Assembly (NCBI RefSeq): GCF_000739775.1
Contig: NZ_BBJH01000022.1
Coordinates: forward strand, 110,045 to 174,044
Length of the DNA: 64,000 bases
Reading direction: 5' to 3'
From: Paraburkholderia heleia NBRC 101817
Lineage (GTDB): Bacteria; Pseudomonadota; Gammaproteobacteria; Burkholderiales; Burkholderiaceae
The translations under genes and the position numbers were made by a program. This document shows positions 25,045 to 34,555 of this stretch, in pieces; within the stretch, counting starts at the first letter, position 1; every line of letters starts with the position of its first letter. The notes beneath the pieces are model-generated. The model made no database searches, was not told the DNA's origin, and saw nothing but the letters and a program-made list of their open reading frames with translations.

Positions 25045-26523
25045 ATGAATACCTCACACCCCACCCCCGTCCCCCACGCCCATTTCACGCTCGCGCTCAC
25101 GCGTATCGTCGCGACCGTCAGCGTCGGATTCGTCGTCACGCAGCTCGATGTCACCATCGTCAATATCGCGCTCGCGCGCATCGCAACCGATCTCCATGCG
25201 AACGTCGCGGGCCTGCAATGGATCGTCGACGCCTATACGCTCGCCTTCGCCGTGCTGATGCTCTCGGGCGGCGTGCTCGGCGAGCGCTACGGGGCGCGCC
25301 GCCTATACGCCGCCGGGCTCGTGCTGTTCGCCCTCGCCTCGCTGGCCTGCGGGCTCGCGTCCCACCCGGTCATGCTGATCGCCGCCCGCGCGCTGCAGGG
25401 CGCGGGCGCGGCGGCCATGCTGCCCAATTCGCTCGCGCTGCTCAACGAAGCGTGCCGCCACGACCGGGCGCTCAGGGCCCGCGCGGTGGGTTTCTGGACC
25501 GCCGCCGGCGCCATCTCGATCGCCGCCGGCCCCGTGGCGGGCGGTCTGCTGATCGCAGCGTTCGGCTGGCGCAGCATTTTCCTCGTGAACCTGCCGCTAT
25601 GCGCGGCAGGCTTCTGGGCCGCGCTCGCCTGGATTCCCGCGCCGCGCCGCCATGCGCACGATTCCAGCGCCCCCGGCGCGCCCTCCGCGCGCAGCCTCGA
25701 CGTGCGCGGCCAGCTGCTCGCCATCGTGGCGCTCACGGCCTTTACGGGTGCCGTGATCGAATGGCGGCCGTTCGGCTTCACGCACTGGGCCGTGGCGGGC
25801 GGCTTTGCGCTCGCGTTCGTGGCGGGTCTTGCATTCGTCTCGTTCGAAGCGCGCGCGCGCGACCCCATGCTGCCGCTCGCCATGCTGCGTAACCGCACGT
25901 TCAGCGCGGCGGTGCTATTCGGCATCTGCGTGAATCTCACCTATTACGGCACGGTGTTCGTGCTCGCGCTCTATCTGCAGCATGCACGGGGCCAAACGCC
26001 GTTGCAGGCGGGCCTCGCGTTCATCCCGCTCACCGGCGGCTTCCTGCTCTCGAACATCGTGAGCGGCCATGTGGTGGCGCACTACGGCACGCGCCGGCCG
26101 ATGATCATCGGCGCGCTGATCGCGGGTGCGGGCTACGCCTTGCTGATCAGCGTGGACGCCCCGACGCCGCTCGTCTTCGTGCTGCTCGCCTTCCTGCTGA
26201 TTCCGTCCGGCATGGGTCTGGCCGTACCGGCGATGACCACGGCCGTGCTCTCCTGCGTGGAGCCGGCGCGCGCAGGAACGGCCTCGGCGCTGCTCAATAC
26301 GGCGCGTCAGGCGGGCGGTGCGGTGGGGGTGGCGGCGTTCGGCGCGCTCGCGGGCGGGGCAGGCGCGGCGCAGGTGGTCGCCGGCCTGCGTGCGGAAACC
26401 GCCGTCTCGACGGCGCTCCTGCTCATGGCGGCCGGGCTCGCCTCGCTCGTGAGAACCGATCCGGCGCATGCGGACGCGCGCCGCGCCGCGCCGGCGCGCG
26501 TGAACGAACCGGAATCGCGCTGA
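25045..26523 (+). CDS. DHA2-type MFS drug efflux transporter
   Basis: 492 residues from the ATG at 25045; an in-frame extension to 24976 has no support. DHA2 (EmrB/QacA) features: TQLDVTIVNIALARIATDL in span 1, LQWIVDAYTLAFAVLMLSGG in span 2, GERYGARRLYAAGLVLF and ALQGAGAAAMLPNSLALLNE in span 4, and about 14 hydrophobic segments in all. It exports lipophilic compounds by proton antiport. No EmrA-type adaptor is next to it. The first 12 residues are Pro/His/Thr-rich and cytoplasmic. Confidence 0.85.
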   Translation: MNTSHPTPVPHAHFTLALTRIVATVSVGFVVTQLDVTIVNIALARIATDLHANVAGLQWIVDAYTLAFAVLMLSGGVLGERYGARRLYAAGLVLFALASLACGLASHPVMLIAARALQGAGAAAMLPNSLALLNEACRHDRALRARAVGFWTAAGAISIAAGPVAGGLLIAAFGWRSIFLVNLPLCAAGFWAALAWIPAPRRHAHDSSAPGAPSARSLDVRGQLLAIVALTAFTGAVIEWRPFGFTHWAVAGGFALAFVAGLAFVSFEARARDPMLPLAMLRNRTFSAAVLFGICVNLTYYGTVFVLALYLQHARGQTPLQAGLAFIPLTGGFLLSNIVSGHVVAHYGTRRPMIIGALIAGAGYALLISVDAPTPLVFVLLAFLLIPSGMGLAVPAMTTAVLSCVEPARAGTASALLNTARQAGGAVGVAAFGALAGGAGAAQVVAGLRAETAVSTALLLMAAGLASLVRTDPAHADARRAAPARVNEPESR

Positions 26524-26548
26524 GGCAACCGCGAACTGGCGCGCCGAC

Positions 26549-26818
26549 CTACAGCGACGCCTCCTGGATCGCGCCGGAGTCGATTGCGCGGGCGATCAAG
26601 CCGTCGTCCTGCGCCTTGCGGATGGCGTGAGCGATCAGCTGGTCGGGCTCCTCGAGCTCTGCCTTGAGCGCGCCAATGAGCCCGGAGGCGTCGAGGATCA
26701 CCAGCGTCTTCGCGGAATCCGCGTCGCTGATGAACACGCGCCGCGTGCCGTCTTCCGCAAGACTCGCGCAGAACTGCCCGGTCTTGCCTGCCACGTTGAA
26801 GTCGAAGTTCTGTATCAA
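26549..26818 (-). CDS. Conserved hypothetical protein, 89 residues
   Basis: Starts at a TTG (26818) with GGGAG eight bases upstream. A small acidic soluble protein: a beta-hairpin-like N-terminal half (NFDFNVAGKTGQFCASLAED, RRVFISDADSAKTLVILDAS) and a helical second half (LIGALKAELEEPDQLIAHAI). No domain is recognised. It converges on the MFS gene and follows the DoxX gene on the same strand by about 70 bp, so it may be read with it. Confidence 0.6.
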   Translation of the reverse strand: MIQNFDFNVAGKTGQFCASLAEDGTRRVFISDADSAKTLVILDASGLIGALKAELEEPDQLIAHAIRKAQDDGLIARAIDSGAIQEASL

Positions 26819-26888
26819 GGCCTGCTCCCTCTACGCCCGGTTGCCCGGTAGTTGTGATTCGACACTCGCGCCGCGCCGCGCGAAGGCG

Positions 26889-27323
26889 TCAGCCTCGCAG
26901 GCCGCCGCCGCGCGGCGCACGCAAACCATCGACGGAAGCACGTCCCGCGCCCGTCACGGTCAGCAGCAGGAAGCCGCCCGCGATCGCCACGTTCTTCCAG
27001 AAATGAATGACCGCGTCCTGTTGCGCTGCCGCCTGGGTCATGTTCCAGAAGTCATGGCCGAGTATCGCCGTAACGACAGCGTACACGGCCAGCAGGAACG
27101 CAACCGCGCGCGTGCGCACGCCCAGCACGATCGCAATGCCGCCGAGCACTTCGACGGCGGTCGCCACGATCGCGCCATACGCAGCATACGGCACGCCTTT
27201 CGAGTGCAGGTAGCTGACGAACCCCGCGTATCCCAACAGCTTCATGGCACCGCCCCAGAGAAACAGAATGGCAAGCGCGATGCGGGCGATGAAGATGATG
27301 AAGGAATCGGCAGGACGGGTCAT
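26889..27323 (-). CDS. DoxX family membrane protein
   Basis: 144 residues from the ATG at 27323, with GGAG seven bases before. Four hydrophobic spans; IARIALAILFLWGGAMKLLG in the first, VEVLGGIAIVLGVRTRAVAF, and HFWKNVAIAGGFLLL near the end are diagnostic of DoxX. DoxX proteins are membrane components tied to oxidoreduction and thiol/oxidative stress. It is a neighbour of a 53-residue membrane peptide and of a MmyB-type regulator, which in other genomes often sits beside DoxX or quinone-related genes. Confidence 0.85.
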   Translation of the reverse strand: MTRPADSFIIFIARIALAILFLWGGAMKLLGYAGFVSYLHSKGVPYAAYGAIVATAVEVLGGIAIVLGVRTRAVAFLLAVYAVVTAILGHDFWNMTQAAAQQDAVIHFWKNVAIAGGFLLLTVTGAGRASVDGLRAPRGGGLRG

Positions 27324-27558
27324 GGAGGGCTCCGGTATGCAATATCGGAATGACCGCGAGGCGCACGCCCAGTTCCCTCGACGTGAGGCGACAGTGGCAG
27401 ACGAGGCGGCACGCACAACGGGCGCGCCACGCGCGGAAACGAAATGAACTAACCCGGGAGTTGATTCGGAATGCTATTGAATTAATCTGACGGTCCCTGT
27501 CGCGATCCGTTCGCGATGCGCTCAGGCAAACGCGCACGCCGGCGCGGCGCTGGCACGC

Positions 27559-27720
27559 TCAATGCTTGTGACGCATGCCGTGCGGCCGATGCGCGTCGAG
27601 CCAGCGAGTCAGGCGCGCCTCGAGCGTGCCCCTGCTGCGGCGCGACACGGCCCACATGGCCGCACACACCAGCAACATGACGCCTGGTCCGAGCAGATAA
27701 GCGGCAACGGTTTCCCTCAT
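27559..27720 (-). CDS. Small membrane protein, 53 residues
   Basis: Runs from the ATG at 27720 to a TGA at 27559-27561. GGAGA lies directly upstream of the ATG with good spacing. The N-terminal half is one transmembrane segment (AAYLLGPGVMLLVCAAMWAV); the C-terminal half is basic and helical (RRSRGTLEARLTRWLDAH) and ends in RPHGMRHKH. It is too short for most gene callers. It is divergent from the MmyB-type regulator at 27909 and on the same strand as doxX, 235 bp upstream of it. Confidence 0.6.
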   Translation of the reverse strand: MRETVAAYLLGPGVMLLVCAAMWAVSRRSRGTLEARLTRWLDAHRPHGMRHKH

Positions 27721-27908
27721 GGCGGTCTCCTCTGCGCGACGCCACAGTCCGTAAGACTTTTCATTCTAGGCGATAGCGCGGCGTACGGTAAGCGCCGTCC
27801 ACGAATGCAGCAGGGAGATAAACCCGAGGTTTTCATATATCCGTTCCCGGCGGCTTCTTTACCTCAGACGTAATCGCCTTGCCCACGCGTTTCGCTAGAA
27901 TCGCCAGC

Positions 27909-28739
27909 ATGAACACGCTCGCTTCCCTCCTCCCCGCCGCGCCATCGGGCGCGGGGCGCCGCAGCGTCGGCGAAATGCTGCGCGACTGGCGCATGCGCCG
28001 ACGCATGAGCCAGTTGCTGCTCGCGACCGAAGCTGAGATTTCGACGCGGCATTTGAGCTTCGTCGAATCGGGCCGCGCAATGCCGAGCCGCGAGATGGTC
28101 ATGCATCTGGCCGAGCAGCTCGATGTGCCGCTGCGGGAACGCAATGCGCTACTCGTGGCGGCCGGCTATGCGCCGCTCTATCGCGAGCGCGCGCTCGACG
28201 ACCCGCAGCTCGCCGCCGCGCGCGAGGCCGTCGATCTCGTGCTGCGCGGTCACGAACCGTATCCAGCCGTGGCCGTGGACCGCCACTGGAATATCGTCGC
28301 CACGAACGGCGCGCTCGCGCCGCTCATCGGCGACGCTTCGCCTGCGCTGCTCGCCGCACCCGTCAATGCGCTGCGGCTTTCGCTGCATCCCGAGGGCATG
28401 GCGCCGCGCATCGTCAACTGGCACGCGTGGCGCGCGCACCTGCTCACACGCCTGCAACGTCAGATCGACGCGAGCGCCGACCCGGCACTCGCCGCGTTGT
28501 ACCAGGAACTCGCGACATATCCCACGCCGCCGGGCGTGGCGAACGTGAACGCCGAGCCGATCGCGCATCACATTGCCGTGCCGCTGTGCGTGCGCACGGT
28601 GTCTGGCGAACTGGCGTTCTACAGTACGACCACCGTGTTCGGCACACCGGTCGACATCACGCTTTCCGAACTAGCAATCGAAGCGTTCTTTCCCGCCGAT
28701 CCGCAGACCGCTCAGGCATTGCGCGACCACGCGTCTTGA
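27909..28739 (+). CDS. XRE-family regulator with MmyB-like ligand-binding domain
   Basis: 276 residues. HTH at 20-80 (LRDWRMRRRMSQLLLATEAE, ISTRHLSFVESGRAMPSREM, LAEQLDVPLRERNALLVAAG). MmyB/PAS-like part from about residue 110: YPAVAVDRHWNIVATNG, LRLSLHPEGMAPRIVNWHAW, and FYSTTTVFGTPVDITLSELA. It has the same organisation as the regulator at 10134. Divergent from the small membrane protein and doxX, which are candidate targets, but unlike the other copy no clean palindrome was seen in the 188-bp gap. Confidence 0.88.
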   Translation: MNTLASLLPAAPSGAGRRSVGEMLRDWRMRRRMSQLLLATEAEISTRHLSFVESGRAMPSREMVMHLAEQLDVPLRERNALLVAAGYAPLYRERALDDPQLAAAREAVDLVLRGHEPYPAVAVDRHWNIVATNGALAPLIGDASPALLAAPVNALRLSLHPEGMAPRIVNWHAWRAHLLTRLQRQIDASADPALAALYQELATYPTPPGVANVNAEPIAHHIAVPLCVRTVSGELAFYSTTTVFGTPVDITLSELAIEAFFPADPQTAQALRDHAS

Positions 28740-29229
28740 TGCGCAAGGCGACCGCCCGGGTGCGCCTGACAATATGTCGGGCACGTGAAACGAGCGGAAA
28801 TAACCATTCCAGATTCATGCGCACACAACGATCTCGCAATTCGACGCGCAGCGAATTATCCGGACGGAAATTATTTCAGTAAATTACAAAAAGCGCGCGT
28901 TTTTTGCAGCTGATTTGCGAATCTTTTTCGGCCCGGGGGACGCAATCGGGAAAAACCAGCTCCGCGCGCCGTCGAGCGATTCACCCACGAAATCAAGGAC
29001 ATTTCCTTCATCGAAACGAATCTTTAAGACACGAAGTGTTTTCAAACATATCTGTGCGATAACGTGCGTTTTGCATAACCGGCGCTTTACCATCTGCCTG
29101 GTAAATCGTGCGAAAAGACGATATATCTTCGCAAATACGTCGAAAGTAATGACATTCATCCTCTTTACTTCTTCTGGTTCCTACTTTTAAATACGGGTGT
29201 CCCCGACGCACATACAAGCTGGAGATGCC
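28740..29229. promoter_or_regulatory. AT-rich regulatory region upstream of narG
   Basis: This 490-bp gap is markedly more AT-rich than the flanking genes. I found no clear FNR palindrome of the TTGAT-N4-ATCAA form. An inverted repeat TGCGAA (29109-29114) / TTCGCA (29128-29133) about 100 bp before the narG ATG is the only symmetric site of note, and TTTAAAT near 29185 may belong to a promoter. Confidence 0.45.
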
Positions 29230-32200
29230 ATGAGCCATTTTCTGGATCGTCTGCGTTACTTCACGGCGGCACGAACACAATTCGCGGACGGTCACGGCGC
29301 CGTCACAGACGAAGACCGGAAATGGGAGGAGGCCTACCGTACACGCTGGCAGCACGACAAGATCGTGCGCTCCACACACGGCGTGAATTGCACGGGTTCA
29401 TGCTCGTGGAAAATCTATGTGAAGGGCGGCATCGTCGCGTGGGAAACGCAGCAAACCGACTACCCGCGCACGCGCCCTGACATGCCCAACCACGAACCGC
29501 GCGGCTGCTCACGCGGCGCATCCTATTCGTGGTATCTCTACAGCGCCAATCGCCTGAAGTATCCGCTCGTGCGCAGCGCGCTCGTGAAGCTGTGGCGCGA
29601 AAAGCGCCGGACGCTCGACCCCGTTGCGGCGTGGGCGGCCATTGTCGACGACGACGCCGCGCGCAAAAGTTATCAAACGCGGCGCGGTCTTGGCGGCTTC
29701 GTGCGGGCTGACTGGAGCGAAGTGCTGGAAATCGCGGCCGCCGCGAACGTGCACACCATCAAGCGTCACGGCCCCGACCGCGTGATCGGCTTCTCGCCCA
29801 TTCCCGCGATGTCGATGGTGTCGTACGCGGCCGGTTCGCGTTATCTCTCGCTCATCGGCGGCGTGTGCCTCTCTTTCTACGACTGGTACTGCGACCTGCC
29901 GCCCGCCTCGCCGCAAACATGGGGCGAGCAGACCGACGTGCCCGAGTCCGCCGACTGGTACAACTCGTCGTTCATCGTGATGTGGGGGTCGAACGTGCCG
30001 CAAACGCGCACGCCCGACGCGCACTTCATGGTGGAAGCGCGCTATCGCGGCGCGAAGATCGTTTCGATCTTCCCCGACTACGCCGAAGGCGCGAAGTTCG
30101 GCGACATCTGGCTGCATCCGAAGCAAGGTACCGACGCGGCGCTCGCGCTCGCCATGGGCCATGTGATCCTCAAGGAGTATCACCTCGCCGGCAAGAGCGC
30201 CTATTTCGCCGACTATTGCAGCCGCTTCACCGACATGTCCTGCCTCGTCACGCTCGTCGAGCGCGACGGCCAGTACGTGCCCGACCGCTATCTGCGCGCC
30301 TGCGACTTCGACGGCGCCCTCGCGCAGGACAACAACCCTGAATGGAAGACCGTGGTGATCGACAGCGCGACCAACGCGTTCGCGGTGCCGCTCGGCTCCG
30401 TGGGCTTTCGCTGGGGCCAGCAGGAAGGCGCCGATCGCGGCAAGTGGAACCTGCGCGAGGAAAGCGTCGACGGCGCGCCGCTCAAGCCCGCGCTCTCGCT
30501 CGTGGAAAAGCACGACGATGTAGTGGACGTGCTGTTCCCCTACTTCGGCAACGTCGCGCATCCGCACTTCCCGCACACCTCACACGGGCCGGTGCTGAGC
30601 CGCCGCATCGGCGTGCGGCGCGTGGCGACGCCCGCCGGCGAGCGCCTCGTGGCCACCGTCTACGATCTCTTCGTGGCGAACTACGGCCTCGATCAGGGCC
30701 TGGGCGGCAAGGACCTCGCACACAGCTACGACGACGACGTGCCCTACACGCCCGCGTGGCAGGAAGCGATCACGGGCGTAAAGCGCGCGGACGTCATCAA
30801 CGTCGCGCGCCAGTTCGCCGAAAACGCCGACAAGACCGAAGGCCGTTCGATGGTAATCATCGGCGCAGGCATCAATCACTGGTTCCACATGGACATGGCG
30901 TATCGCGCCATCATCAACATGCTCGTGATGTGCGGCTGCATCGGCAAGTCCGGCGGCGGCTGGTCGCATTATGTGGGCCAGGAGAAATTGCGCCCGCAAA
31001 CAGGCTGGACCGCACTCGCGTTCGCGCTCGACTGGAACCGGCCACCGCGCCAGATGAACGCTACCTCGTTCTTCTACGCACACACAGACCAGTGGCGCTA
31101 CGATCCGATGAATCCCACGGATCTGCTTTCGCCGCTCGCGAACAAGGCCGACTACCATGGCGCGCCGATCGACTACAACGTGCGCGCCGAGCGCATGGGC
31201 TGGCTGCCCTCGGCTCCGCAACTCACGAGCAATCCGCTCGAGCTTGGCCGCTCGCTCGAAGGCCCCGCGAAGGCCGGCGCCGAAGTCGCGCGCCGCCTGA
31301 AAGACGGCAGCCTGCAGCTCGCCTGCGAGGACCCCGACAATCCCAGCGTGTTTCCGCGCAACCTCTTCGTGTGGCGCTCGAACCTGCTCGGCTCGTCGGG
31401 CAAGGGGCACGAGTATTTCCTCAAGCATCTGCTTGGCACGACGAACGGAGTGCAAGGCGAGGAAGTGGTGAAGGACGGTGTGCCGCGTCCCGAAGAAGTC
31501 GTCTGGCATGAGCAGGCGCCCGAGGGTAAGCTCGACTTGCTCTGCACGCTGGACTTCCGCATGTCTACCACCTGCATGTACTCGGACATCGTGCTGCCCA
31601 CGGCCACGTGGTACGAGAAGGACGACATGAACACGTCCGACATGCACCCGTTCATTCATCCGCTTTCCGCTGCGGTGGACCCTGCATGGCAGGCGCGCAG
31701 CGACTGGGAAATCTTCAAGGCCATTGCAAAGCGCTTTTCCGAGCTGAGCGTCGGCCATCTCGGCGTGGAGCGCGACGTGGTGCTCGCGCCCATCGCACAC
31801 GACGCCGCGGCCGAACTGGCACAGCCGTTCGGCGTGGACGACTGGAAGCGCGGCGAATGCGAGCCGGTTCCGGGCAAGACCATGCCGGGCGTGGTCACGC
31901 TCGAGCGCAACTACCCCGAGACGTATCACCGCTTCACCTCGCTTGGGCCGCTCATGGACCAACTCGGCAACGGTGGCAAAGGCATTAGCTGGAATACGGA
32001 GGACGAGGTCCACGAACTCGGCGCGCTGAACTACCGCGACCAGTCGGAGGACGCCGGCGACGCGAAAGGGCGCCCGCGCATCGAGACCGCACTCGACGCC
32101 GCGGAAACGATTCTCTCGCTCGCGCCCGAAACGAACGGCGCGGTCGCCAAAAAAGCGTGGGAAGCGCTTTCGAGGTTCACCGGCATCGAGCACGCCCATC

Positions 32201-33033
32201 TCGCCGACGCCCGCGCCGACGAGAAGATCCGTTTCCGCGATATCCAGGCGCAGCCGCGCAAGATCATTTCGTCGCCGACGTGGAGCGGCATCGAGTCGGA
32301 GCATGTGTCGTACAACGCGGGTTATACGAACGTGCACGAACTGATTCCCTGGCGCACGCTGAGCGGCCGCCAGCAACTCTACCAGGACCATGCGTGGATG
32401 CGCGCGTTCGGCGAGGCGCTGTGCGTGTACAAGCCGCCTATCGATACGGGCAGCTACGAGAAAATGACCGGCTCGCGCTCGAACGGCAACCCCGAACTCG
32501 CGCTGAACTTCATCACGCCACACCAGAAGTGGGGCATTCACAGCACCTATACCGACAATCTGCTGATGCTCACGCTCTCGCGCGGCGGCCCGATCGTGTG
32601 GATTTCGGAGCAGGACGCGGCGCAGATCGGCGTGGCCGACAACGACTGGATCGAATGCTTCAACGCGAACGGTGCGCTTTGCGCGCGCGCCGTGGTGAGC
32701 CAGCGTATTCCGCGCGGCATAGTGATGATGTATCACGCGCAGGAAAAAATCGTGAATACGCCGGGGTCCGAAATAACGGGCACGCGCGGCGGCATTCACA
32801 ACTCGGTGACGCGCATTTCACTCAAGCCCACGCACATGATCGGCGGCTATGCGCAGCTCGCTTACGGCTTCAACTACTACGGCACGGTCGGCTCGAATCG
32901 CGATGAATTCCTCATCGTGCGCAAGATGAAGAACGTCGACTGGCTCGACGCGGAGGAAACGCCGGTTGGTCCCCTGCCTGCCGCAGTCAACCCCGCTGTA
33001 AATGCAGCCGTCCGCGAAGGAGAGAGCTCATGA
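29230..33033 (+). CDS. narG: Respiratory nitrate reductase alpha subunit
   Basis: 1267 residues from the ATG at 29230 (GGAGAT nine bases before), full length. THGVNCTGSCSWKIYVKGGI holds the His/Cys ligands of the FS0 iron-sulfur cluster, and ADWYNSSFIVMWGSNVPQTR has the Asp that coordinates molybdenum, matching E. coli NarG. It reduces nitrate to nitrite at a Mo-bisMGD cofactor on the cytoplasmic face in the NarGHI complex. No twin-arginine signal peptide of the export type is seen. It is the first gene of the operon here, with no narK in front. Confidence 0.95.
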   Translation: MSHFLDRLRYFTAARTQFADGHGAVTDEDRKWEEAYRTRWQHDKIVRSTHGVNCTGSCSWKIYVKGGIVAWETQQTDYPRTRPDMPNHEPRGCSRGASYSWYLYSANRLKYPLVRSALVKLWREKRRTLDPVAAWAAIVDDDAARKSYQTRRGLGGFVRADWSEVLEIAAAANVHTIKRHGPDRVIGFSPIPAMSMVSYAAGSRYLSLIGGVCLSFYDWYCDLPPASPQTWGEQTDVPESADWYNSSFIVMWGSNVPQTRTPDAHFMVEARYRGAKIVSIFPDYAEGAKFGDIWLHPKQGTDAALALAMGHVILKEYHLAGKSAYFADYCSRFTDMSCLVTLVERDGQYVPDRYLRACDFDGALAQDNNPEWKTVVIDSATNAFAVPLGSVGFRWGQQEGADRGKWNLREESVDGAPLKPALSLVEKHDDVVDVLFPYFGNVAHPHFPHTSHGPVLSRRIGVRRVATPAGERLVATVYDLFVANYGLDQGLGGKDLAHSYDDDVPYTPAWQEAITGVKRADVINVARQFAENADKTEGRSMVIIGAGINHWFHMDMAYRAIINMLVMCGCIGKSGGGWSHYVGQEKLRPQTGWTALAFALDWNRPPRQMNATSFFYAHTDQWRYDPMNPTDLLSPLANKADYHGAPIDYNVRAERMGWLPSAPQLTSNPLELGRSLEGPAKAGAEVARRLKDGSLQLACEDPDNPSVFPRNLFVWRSNLLGSSGKGHEYFLKHLLGTTNGVQGEEVVKDGVPRPEEVVWHEQAPEGKLDLLCTLDFRMSTTCMYSDIVLPTATWYEKDDMNTSDMHPFIHPLSAAVDPAWQARSDWEIFKAIAKRFSELSVGHLGVERDVVLAPIAHDAAAELAQPFGVDDWKRGECEPVPGKTMPGVVTLERNYPETYHRFTSLGPLMDQLGNGGKGISWNTEDEVHELGALNYRDQSEDAGDAKGRPRIETALDAAETILSLAPETNGAVAKKAWEALSRFTGIEHAHLADARADEKIRFRDIQAQPRKIISSPTWSGIESEHVSYNAGYTNVHELIPWRTLSGRQQLYQDHAWMRAFGEALCVYKPPIDTGSYEKMTGSRSNGNPELALNFITPHQKWGIHSTYTDNLLMLTLSRGGPIVWISEQDAAQIGVADNDWIECFNANGALCARAVVSQRIPRGIVMMYHAQEKIVNTPGSEITGTRGGIHNSVTRISLKPTHMIGGYAQLAYGFNYYGTVGSNRDEFLIVRKMKNVDWLDAEETPVGPLPAAVNPAVNAAVREGESS

Positions 33034-34553
33034 AAGTGCGCGCGCAGATCGCGATGGTGCTGAACCTCGACAAGTGCATTGGCTGCCATACGTGTTCGGT
33101 CACCTGCAAGAACGTCTGGACGAGCCGCGAGGGGATGGAATACGCGTGGTTCAACAACGTCGAGACGAAGCCCGGCATCGGCTACCCGAAGGAATGGGAG
33201 AACCAGGAGCGCTGGCGCGGCGGCTGGGTGCGCAAGGCCGACGGCCAGATCGAGCCGCGTCTGGGCGGCAAGTGGCGCCTGCTTGCTCAAATCTTCGCGA
33301 ATCCGCATCTGCCGGAGATCGACGACTACTACGAGCCCTTCACATTCGACTACGCGCATCTGCAGGAAGCGGGCAACACGAAGGCCACGCCGGTTGCGCG
33401 GCCGCGCTCGCTCGTGAGCGGCGAGCGCATGGAGAAGATCGAGTGGGGGCCGAACTGGGAAGAAATTCTCGGCGGCGAGTTCGAGAAGCGGTCGAAGGAC
33501 TATAACTTCGAGAACGTGCAGAAGGAGATCTACGGCCAGTTCGAAAACACCTTCATGATGTACCTGCCGCGCCTGTGCGAGCACTGCCTGAATCCGGCAT
33601 GCGTGGCGGCATGCCCTTCGGGGTCGATCTACAAGCGCGAGGAAGACGGCATCGTGCTGATCGATCAGGACAAGTGCCGCGGCTGGCGCATGTGCGTTTC
33701 GGGCTGCCCGTACAAGAAGATTTATTTCAACTGGCAAAGCGGCAAGGCCGAGAAGTGCATCTTCTGCTATCCGCGTATCGAGGCGGGGCAACCCACCGTG
33801 TGCTCGGAGACCTGCGTTGGGCGCATTCGCTATCTCGGCGTGCTGCTCTACGACGCCGACCGCATTCGCGAAGCTGCGAGCGTCGCCGACGAGAAGGATC
33901 TCTACCAGGCGCAACTCGACGTATTCCTCGATCCGTTCGATCCCGCCGTGATCGAGCAGGCCGCGCGCGATGGCGTTCCGCAGGCGTGGATCGACGGCGC
34001 GCAGCGCTCGCCCGTCTACAAGATGGCGATCGACTGGCGCATCGCCTTCCCGCTGCACCCCGAGTACCGCACGCTGCCGATGGTCTGGTACGTGCCGCCG
34101 CTCTCGCCCATCAACGCGGCCGCCAATAGCGGCGAACTCAGCATGAACGGCTGGCTACCCGACGTGCACGCGCTGCGCATTCCGCTGCGCTACCTCGCGA
34201 ACCTGCTCACCGCCGGCGACGAAAAGCCGGTCCAGGTCGCGCTGGAACGTCTGCTCGCCATGCGCGCGTTCATGCGCGCGCGTCACGTGGATCGCGTGGA
34301 CGCGCCGCAGGTGCTCTCGCAAGCGGGGCTCTCGCTCGCGCAGGTCGAGGAGATGTACCGTTATCTCGCGATTGCGAACTACGAAGACCGCTTCGTGATT
34401 CCCACCACGCACCGCGAATACGCGGAAAACGCCTTCGACTTGCGCTCGTCGTGCGGCTTCACGTTCGGCAACGGCTGCTCGGACGGCAAATCGGAGGCGA
34501 GCCTGTTCGCGCCGAAGAATGGGCATCGCAAGATCCCCATTCAGGAGATTTGA
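33030..34553 (+). CDS. narH: Respiratory nitrate reductase beta subunit
   Basis: 507 residues; the start overlaps the narG stop (ATGA), so translation is coupled. Four cysteine groups for iron-sulfur clusters are visible: DKCIGCHTCSVTCKNVW, LCEHCLNPACVAACPSG, KCRGWRMCVSGCPYKK and EKCIFCYPRIEAGQPTVCSE. The Trp in CRGWRMC replaces a Cys and marks the [3Fe-4S] cluster, as in E. coli NarH. It passes electrons from the NarI hemes to NarG. Confidence 0.95.
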   Translation: MKVRAQIAMVLNLDKCIGCHTCSVTCKNVWTSREGMEYAWFNNVETKPGIGYPKEWENQERWRGGWVRKADGQIEPRLGGKWRLLAQIFANPHLPEIDDYYEPFTFDYAHLQEAGNTKATPVARPRSLVSGERMEKIEWGPNWEEILGGEFEKRSKDYNFENVQKEIYGQFENTFMMYLPRLCEHCLNPACVAACPSGSIYKREEDGIVLIDQDKCRGWRMCVSGCPYKKIYFNWQSGKAEKCIFCYPRIEAGQPTVCSETCVGRIRYLGVLLYDADRIREAASVADEKDLYQAQLDVFLDPFDPAVIEQAARDGVPQAWIDGAQRSPVYKMAIDWRIAFPLHPEYRTLPMVWYVPPLSPINAAANSGELSMNGWLPDVHALRIPLRYLANLLTAGDEKPVQVALERLLAMRAFMRARHVDRVDAPQVLSQAGLSLAQVEEMYRYLAIANYEDRFVIPTTHREYAENAFDLRSSCGFTFGNGCSDGKSEASLFAPKNGHRKIPIQEI

Positions 34554-34555
34554 CC

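Noticed and set aside
28887..28907. AAAAAGCGCGCGTTTTTT as a terminator after the MmyB-type regulator
   Set aside because: The stem is short and the symmetry rests on A/T runs; it lies more than 140 bp from the stop and inside the AT-rich nar control region.
28740..29229. FNR or NarL binding site upstream of narG
   Set aside because: No stretch matches TTGAT-N4-ATCAA closely enough to claim; only a weaker unrelated inverted repeat is reported.
30580..32799. 739-codon frame antisense to narG
   Set aside because: narG is certain on the other strand; this frame has no recognisable domain and shadow-type composition.
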